From Chromobotia macracanthus (lineage: Eukaryota > Chordata > Actinopteri > Cypriniformes > Botiidae): a stretch of DNA of 64,000 nucleotides. Every line of letters begins with the position of its first letter. Positions within the stretch are counted from its first letter, which is position 1. The position numbers and the translations under genes are program-made. This document shows positions 59,381 to 64,000 of this stretch, piece by piece. A model generated the notes under the pieces. That model was not told the DNA's origin. It ran no database searches and saw nothing but the letters and a program-made list of their open reading frames with translations. The stretch lies in NCBI GenBank assembly GCA_036877525.1, contig JAZGTH010000007.1:9051501-9115500 (forward strand), in the 5' to 3' direction.

Positions 59381-59470
59381 ACATTTATGTATTTGGCAGA
59401 CAGTTCATCCAAAGCGTTCCTTGGGAATCAAACCCAATGTGGTGCTCTACTAGTTGAGCTACAGGATCGC
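59381..59470 (-). mobile_element. tRNA-derived SINE, minus strand
   Basis: On the minus strand CTGTAGCTCAACTAGTAGAGCA (A box), GGTTTGATTCCC (B box), then AACGCTTTGGATGAAC and TGTCTGCCAAATACATAAATGT, the same family as the copy at 51.8 kb. Its head end is about 20 bp from the minisatellite. Confidence 0.75.
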
Positions 59471-59490
59471 TATCCAATCCAACAATCCAA

Positions 59491-59775
59491 TCACATGCAA
59501 TATACAGGAATACTATACAATGACATGCAATATACAGGAATATTATCCAATTACATGCAATATACAGGAATACTATACAATGACATGCAATATACAGGAA
59601 TATTATCCAATTACATGCAATATACAGGAATACTATACAATGACATGCAATATACAGGAATATTATCCAATTATATGCAATATACAGGAATACTATACAA
59701 TGACATGCAATATACAGGAATATTATCCAATTACATGCAATATACAGGAATACTATTCAATCACATGCAATTCAC
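59491..59775. repeat. 30-bp minisatellite with 60-bp higher-order period
   Basis: About nine units of a 30-bp repeat built on ACATGCAATATACAGGAATA. Two forms alternate strictly, one ending CTATACAA and one TTATCCAA, giving a near-perfect 60-bp period. Because 30 is a multiple of 3, both plus-strand frames look like repeated proteins; there is no sign they are coding. Confidence 0.95.
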
Positions 59776-60540
59776 TTTATATTACAACACACTTTGTATT
59801 TTCCTTTAGTAGCAGCAGTAATCTGTAAGGAGTTTGTGTACAGGATAAAGTAAGGTGTTTGTGCTGAGTTTAGTAATCTTACTACACTATACAGACGCTT
59901 TAAAGTGCACCAATAAATCATGTGGTGAAAAGGGAGATTCCTGCTTAATTATAACCTCTAATGCACCACCCTGAGCTGCTTTAGGTCCAACATTTACCTG
60001 CCTGCCAGCCTGGGTGTGCACCTTCACAGTGAAATCATTGCACATTTAATATTGCAATACGGTGGCCAGCATGACCTTCAAGACAAACTTTAAAAATGAC
60101 ATAAATGGCCATGTAGTGCACAGTTAAAGTGATGAATACACTTGTGGTTAGTCTTCTAGTACACCTCTGTGTGAACTTCAGGGGGCAACTGACTTGGGAC
60201 AGTGGAACAAGTTGTTGATAAATGAGTAATTTTGCTATTATTTTGATAGAATCATTTAAATGTATGCATCTTGTGCATTACTTTATGTCCAAAAGTGTCT
60301 GAATATTTTTGGGGGTCACTATGTCTGAAAATGGATGTTCATTTCAAATGAAAACTGAAAAATATTGACTATAAGTTTTGATTTCATAATGTGTGTTTCT
60401 AGATTAGTAGGTAAATAGGGCTCGTTTTTAGAGGGCTCTTCTTTTTCCCATTACGTAAAAGCCAGAATATGCATGATGTTATTGTACTTGTATTTCAAGG
60501 TCACAGAGTCAGTTTTGGTGTAAGCCATTTTTCCATGGGA

Positions 60541-63500
60541 ACACACACATGCAATCAAATGACCATGAGTTCTGTAACACACACAATCAAATGAGCAAGA
60601 GTTCTGTAACAAACACACACACAATCAAATGAGCAAGAGTTCTGTAACACACACACACAATCAAATGAGCATGAGTTCTGTAACACACACACACAATCAA
60701 ATGAGCATGAGTTCTGTAACACTCACAATCAAATGAGCAAGAGTTCTGTAACACACACACACACAATCAAATGAGCAAGAGTTCTGTAACACACACACAC
60801 ACAATCAAATGAGCAAGAGTTCTGTAACACACACAATCAAATGAGCAAGAGTTCTGTAACACACACAATCAAATGAGCAAGAGTTCTGTAACACACACAA
60901 TCAAATGAGCAAGAGTTCTGTAACACACACAATCAAATGAGCAAGAGTTCTGTAACACACACAATCAAATGAGCAAGAGTTCTGTAACAAACACACACAC
61001 AATCAAATGAGCATGAGTTCTGTAACACACACAATCAAATGAGCAAGAGTTCTGTAACACACACAATCAAATGAGCAAGAGTTCTGTAACACACACACAC
61101 ACAATCAAATGAGCATGAGTTCTGTAACACACACACACAATCAAATGAGCATGAGTTCTGTAACACACACACACACAATCAAATGAGCATGAGTTCTATA
61201 ACACACACAATCAAATGAGCAAGAGTTCTGTAACACACACAATCAAATGAGCATGAGTTCTGTAACACACACACACACAATCAAATGAGCATGAGTTCTA
61301 TAACACACACACACAATCAAATGAGCATGAGTTCTGTAACACACACACACACAATCAAATGAGCATGAGTTCTGTAACACACACACACACAATCAAATGA
61401 GCATGAGTTCTGTAACACACACACACACAATCAAATGAGCATGAGTTCTGTAACACACACAATCAAATGAGCAAGAGTTCTGTAACACACACAATCAAAT
61501 GAGCATGAGTTCTGTAACACACACACACACAATCAAATGAGCATGAGTTCTATAACACACACACACAATCAAATGAGCATGAGTTCTATAACACACACAC
61601 AATCAAATGAGCATGAGTTCTGTAACACACACAATCAAATGAGCAAGAGTTCTGTAACACACACAATCAAATGAGCAAGAGTTCTGTAACAAACACACAC
61701 ACAATCAAATGAGCATGAGTTCTGTAACACACACACACACAATCAAATGAGCATGAGTTCTGTAACACACACACACACAATCAAATGAGCATGAGTTCTG
61801 TAACACACACACACACAATCAAATGAGCAAGAGTTCTGTAACACACACAATCAAATGAGCAAGAGTTCTGTAACACACACACACACAATCAAATGAGCAA
61901 GAGTTCTGTAACACACACACACACACACAATCAAATGAGCATGAGTTCTGTAACACACACACACACAATCAAATGAGCATGAGTTCTGTAACACACACAC
62001 ACACAATCAAATGAGCAAGAGTTCTGTAACACACACACACACACACAATCAAATGAGCATGAGTTCTGTAAACACACACACACAATCAAATGAGCATGAG
62101 TTCTATAACACACACACAATCAAATGAGCATGAGTTCTGTAAACACACACACACAATCAAATGAGCATGAGTTCTGTAAACACACACACACAATCAAATG
62201 AGCATGAGTTCTGTAACACACACACACACAATCAAATGAGCTGAGTTCTGTAACACACACAATCAAATGAGCAAGAGTTCTGTAACACACACAATCAAAT
62301 GAGCATGAGTTCTGTAAACACACACACACAATCAAATGAGCATGAGTTCTATAAACACACACACAATCAAATGAGCATGAGTTCTATAACACACACACAA
62401 TCAAATGAGCATGAGTTCTGTAACACACACAATCAAATGAGCAAGAGTTCTGTAACACACACAATCAAATGAGCAAGAGTTCTGTAACAAACACACACAC
62501 AATCAAATGAGCATGAGTTCTGTAACACACACACACACAATCAAATGAGCATGAGTTCTGTAACACACACACACACAATCAAATGAGCATGAGTTCTGTA
62601 AACACACACACACAATCAAATGAGCAAGAGTTCTGTAACACACACAATCAAATGAGCAAGAGTTCTGTAACACACACACACACAATCAAATGAGCAAGAG
62701 TTCTGTAACACACACACACACACACAATCAAATGAGCATGAGTTCTGTAACACACACACACACAATCAAATGAGCATGAGTTCTGTAACACACACACACA
62801 ATCAAATGAGCAAGAGTTCTGTAACACACACACACACACACAATCAAATGAGCATGAGTTCTGTAACACACACACACACAATCAAATGAGCATGAGTTCT
62901 GTAACACACACAATCAAATGAGCATGAGTTCTGTAACACACACACACAATCAAATGAGCATGAGTTCTGTAACACACACACACAATCAAATGAGCATGAG
63001 TTCTGTAACACACACACACAATCAAATGAGCATGAGTTCTGTAACACACACACACACAATCAAATGAGCAAGAGTTCTGTAACACACACACACACACAAT
63101 CAAATGAGCAAGAGTTCTGTAACACACACAATCAAATGAGCAAGAGTTCTGTAACACACACACACACAATCAAATGAGCAAGAGTTCTGTAACACACACA
63201 CACACACACACAATCAAATGAGCATGAGTTCTGTAACACACACACACACAATCAAATGAGCATGAGTTCTGTAACACACACAATCAAATGAGCAAGAGTT
63301 CTGTAACAAACACACACACACACAATCAAATGAGCAAGAGTTCTGTAACACACACACACAATCAAATGAGCATGAGTTCTATAACACACACACAATCAAA
63401 TGAGCATGAGTTCTATAACACACACACAATCAAATGAGCAAGAGTTCTGTAACACACACAATCAAATGAGCAAGAGTTCTGTAACAAACACACACACACA

Positions 63501-63686
63501 CACACAATTAAATGAGCAAGAGTTTTGTAACACACACACACACACACAATCAAATGAGCATGAGTTCTGTAACACACACACACAATCAAATGAGCATGAG
63601 TTCTGTAACACACACACACACACACAATCAAATGAGCAAGAGTTCTGTAACAAACACACACACACAATTAAATGAGCAAGAGTTTT

Positions 63687-63721
<35 letters not shown>

Positions 63722-63802
63722 AAATGAGCATGAGTTCTGTAACACACACACACACACACAATCAAATGAGCATGAGTTCTGTAACACACACACACAATCA
63801 AA
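60541..63802. repeat. 3.26-kb compound minisatellite, about 89 units
   Basis: Each unit is a core AATCAAATGAGCAWGAGTTC followed by TGTAAC and a (CA)n run of roughly 4-14 dinucleotides. I count 89 cores. Two forms, AAGAG and ATGAG, are interspersed. Minor variants read TTCTATAAC, GTAACAAACAC or GTAAACAC, and recur in the same order at distant places. Open frames through it on either strand are artefacts of the repeat. Confidence 0.98.
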
Positions 63803-64000
63803 TATTTGTATTCCTTAAAAAATAAATATTCTTATTCTAAATAATAAAATGTTACAACAATGGCAGATTCTTGTGGCAACTTAACGGCACACAATTTATG
63901 ATTACTTAAAGGTATGGCAACTTGACATTGTAAGTTAAGTCAAGACATTTATTATAAAAATGAATTAAAAAGAGCCATGCAAACTGTTGCCTTCTACAAA

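Noticed and set aside
59491..59775. CRISPR-like array of 30-bp repeats
   Set aside because: Units are head to tail with no unique spacers, in a vertebrate genome.
59387..59828. Repeat protein MQYTGILYNDMQYTGILSNY and a second frame with repeated CNIQEYYPIT
   Set aside because: The 30-bp period is a multiple of three, so any frame stays open. The frame begins inside a SINE and there is no splice or domain support.
61931..63727. Many open frames reading repeated CVCVLQNSCSFDC or THTQSNEQEFCN
   Set aside because: Direct translations of the minisatellite on both strands; unit length changes and overlap of all frames show no coding selection.

Overview
The window is vertebrate nuclear DNA, almost certainly from a ray-finned fish. 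It has intron-rich genes with GT-AG introns, vertebrate fibronectin and carboxypeptidase O, CA microsatellites, tRNA-derived SINEs and small DNA-transposon remnants of types I associate with cypriniform fish. The family-level guess is inference; the gene identities come from translated exons whose reading phases all join.

Layout. 1-15.0 kb: AT-rich, no supportable gene; small repeats and stretches that look like candidate conserved non-coding DNA. 15.4-19.0 kb, minus strand: a complete nine-exon carboxypeptidase O gene (cpo) encoding 369 residues, with signal peptide, no propeptide, full zinc-peptidase active site and a GPI-type hydrophobic tail. About 1.1 kb separates its start codon from the fibronectin polyadenylation signal. 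20.05-44.35 kb, minus strand: a complete fibronectin 1 gene (fn1) with 46 coding exons, all joined in phase to 7,407 nt (2,468 residues). Modules in order: signal/propeptide, I1-I6, II1-II2, I7-I9, III1-III7, EDB, III8-III11 with RGD in III10, EDA, III12-III14, V region with LDV, III15, I10-I12 and the C-terminal dimerisation cysteines. EDB is coding exon 25, EDA exon 33 and the V region exon 40, the same numbering as in mammals. 44.4-59.3 kb: fn1 upstream DNA with no supportable gene. 59.4-59.8 kb: a SINE abutting a 30/60-bp minisatellite. 60.54-63.80 kb: a 3.26-kb minisatellite of about 89 units, each a fixed 25-30 bp core joined to a (CA)n run of variable length.

Function. fn1 encodes the secreted matrix and plasma glycoprotein that dimerises, assembles into fibrils and binds integrins, collagen/gelatin, heparin and fibrin. 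cpo encodes a membrane-anchored digestive-type exopeptidase. They are transcribed in the same direction but have no known shared pathway; their adjacency looks like chromosomal linkage, not functional coupling.

Most notable: Gln instead of the acidic-substrate-selecting Arg in cpo; divergent synergy (PPSRS for PHSRN) and EDA (EEGEREL for EDGIHEL) motifs in fn1; a free cysteine lost from III7 with a new one in III8; an in-frame cysteine-rich read-through tail in fn1 intron 18; a hAT-type MITE with a perfect 8-bp target duplication in the intron before EDB; and the large compound minisatellite. I found no prokaryote-like system, virus or CRISPR array.
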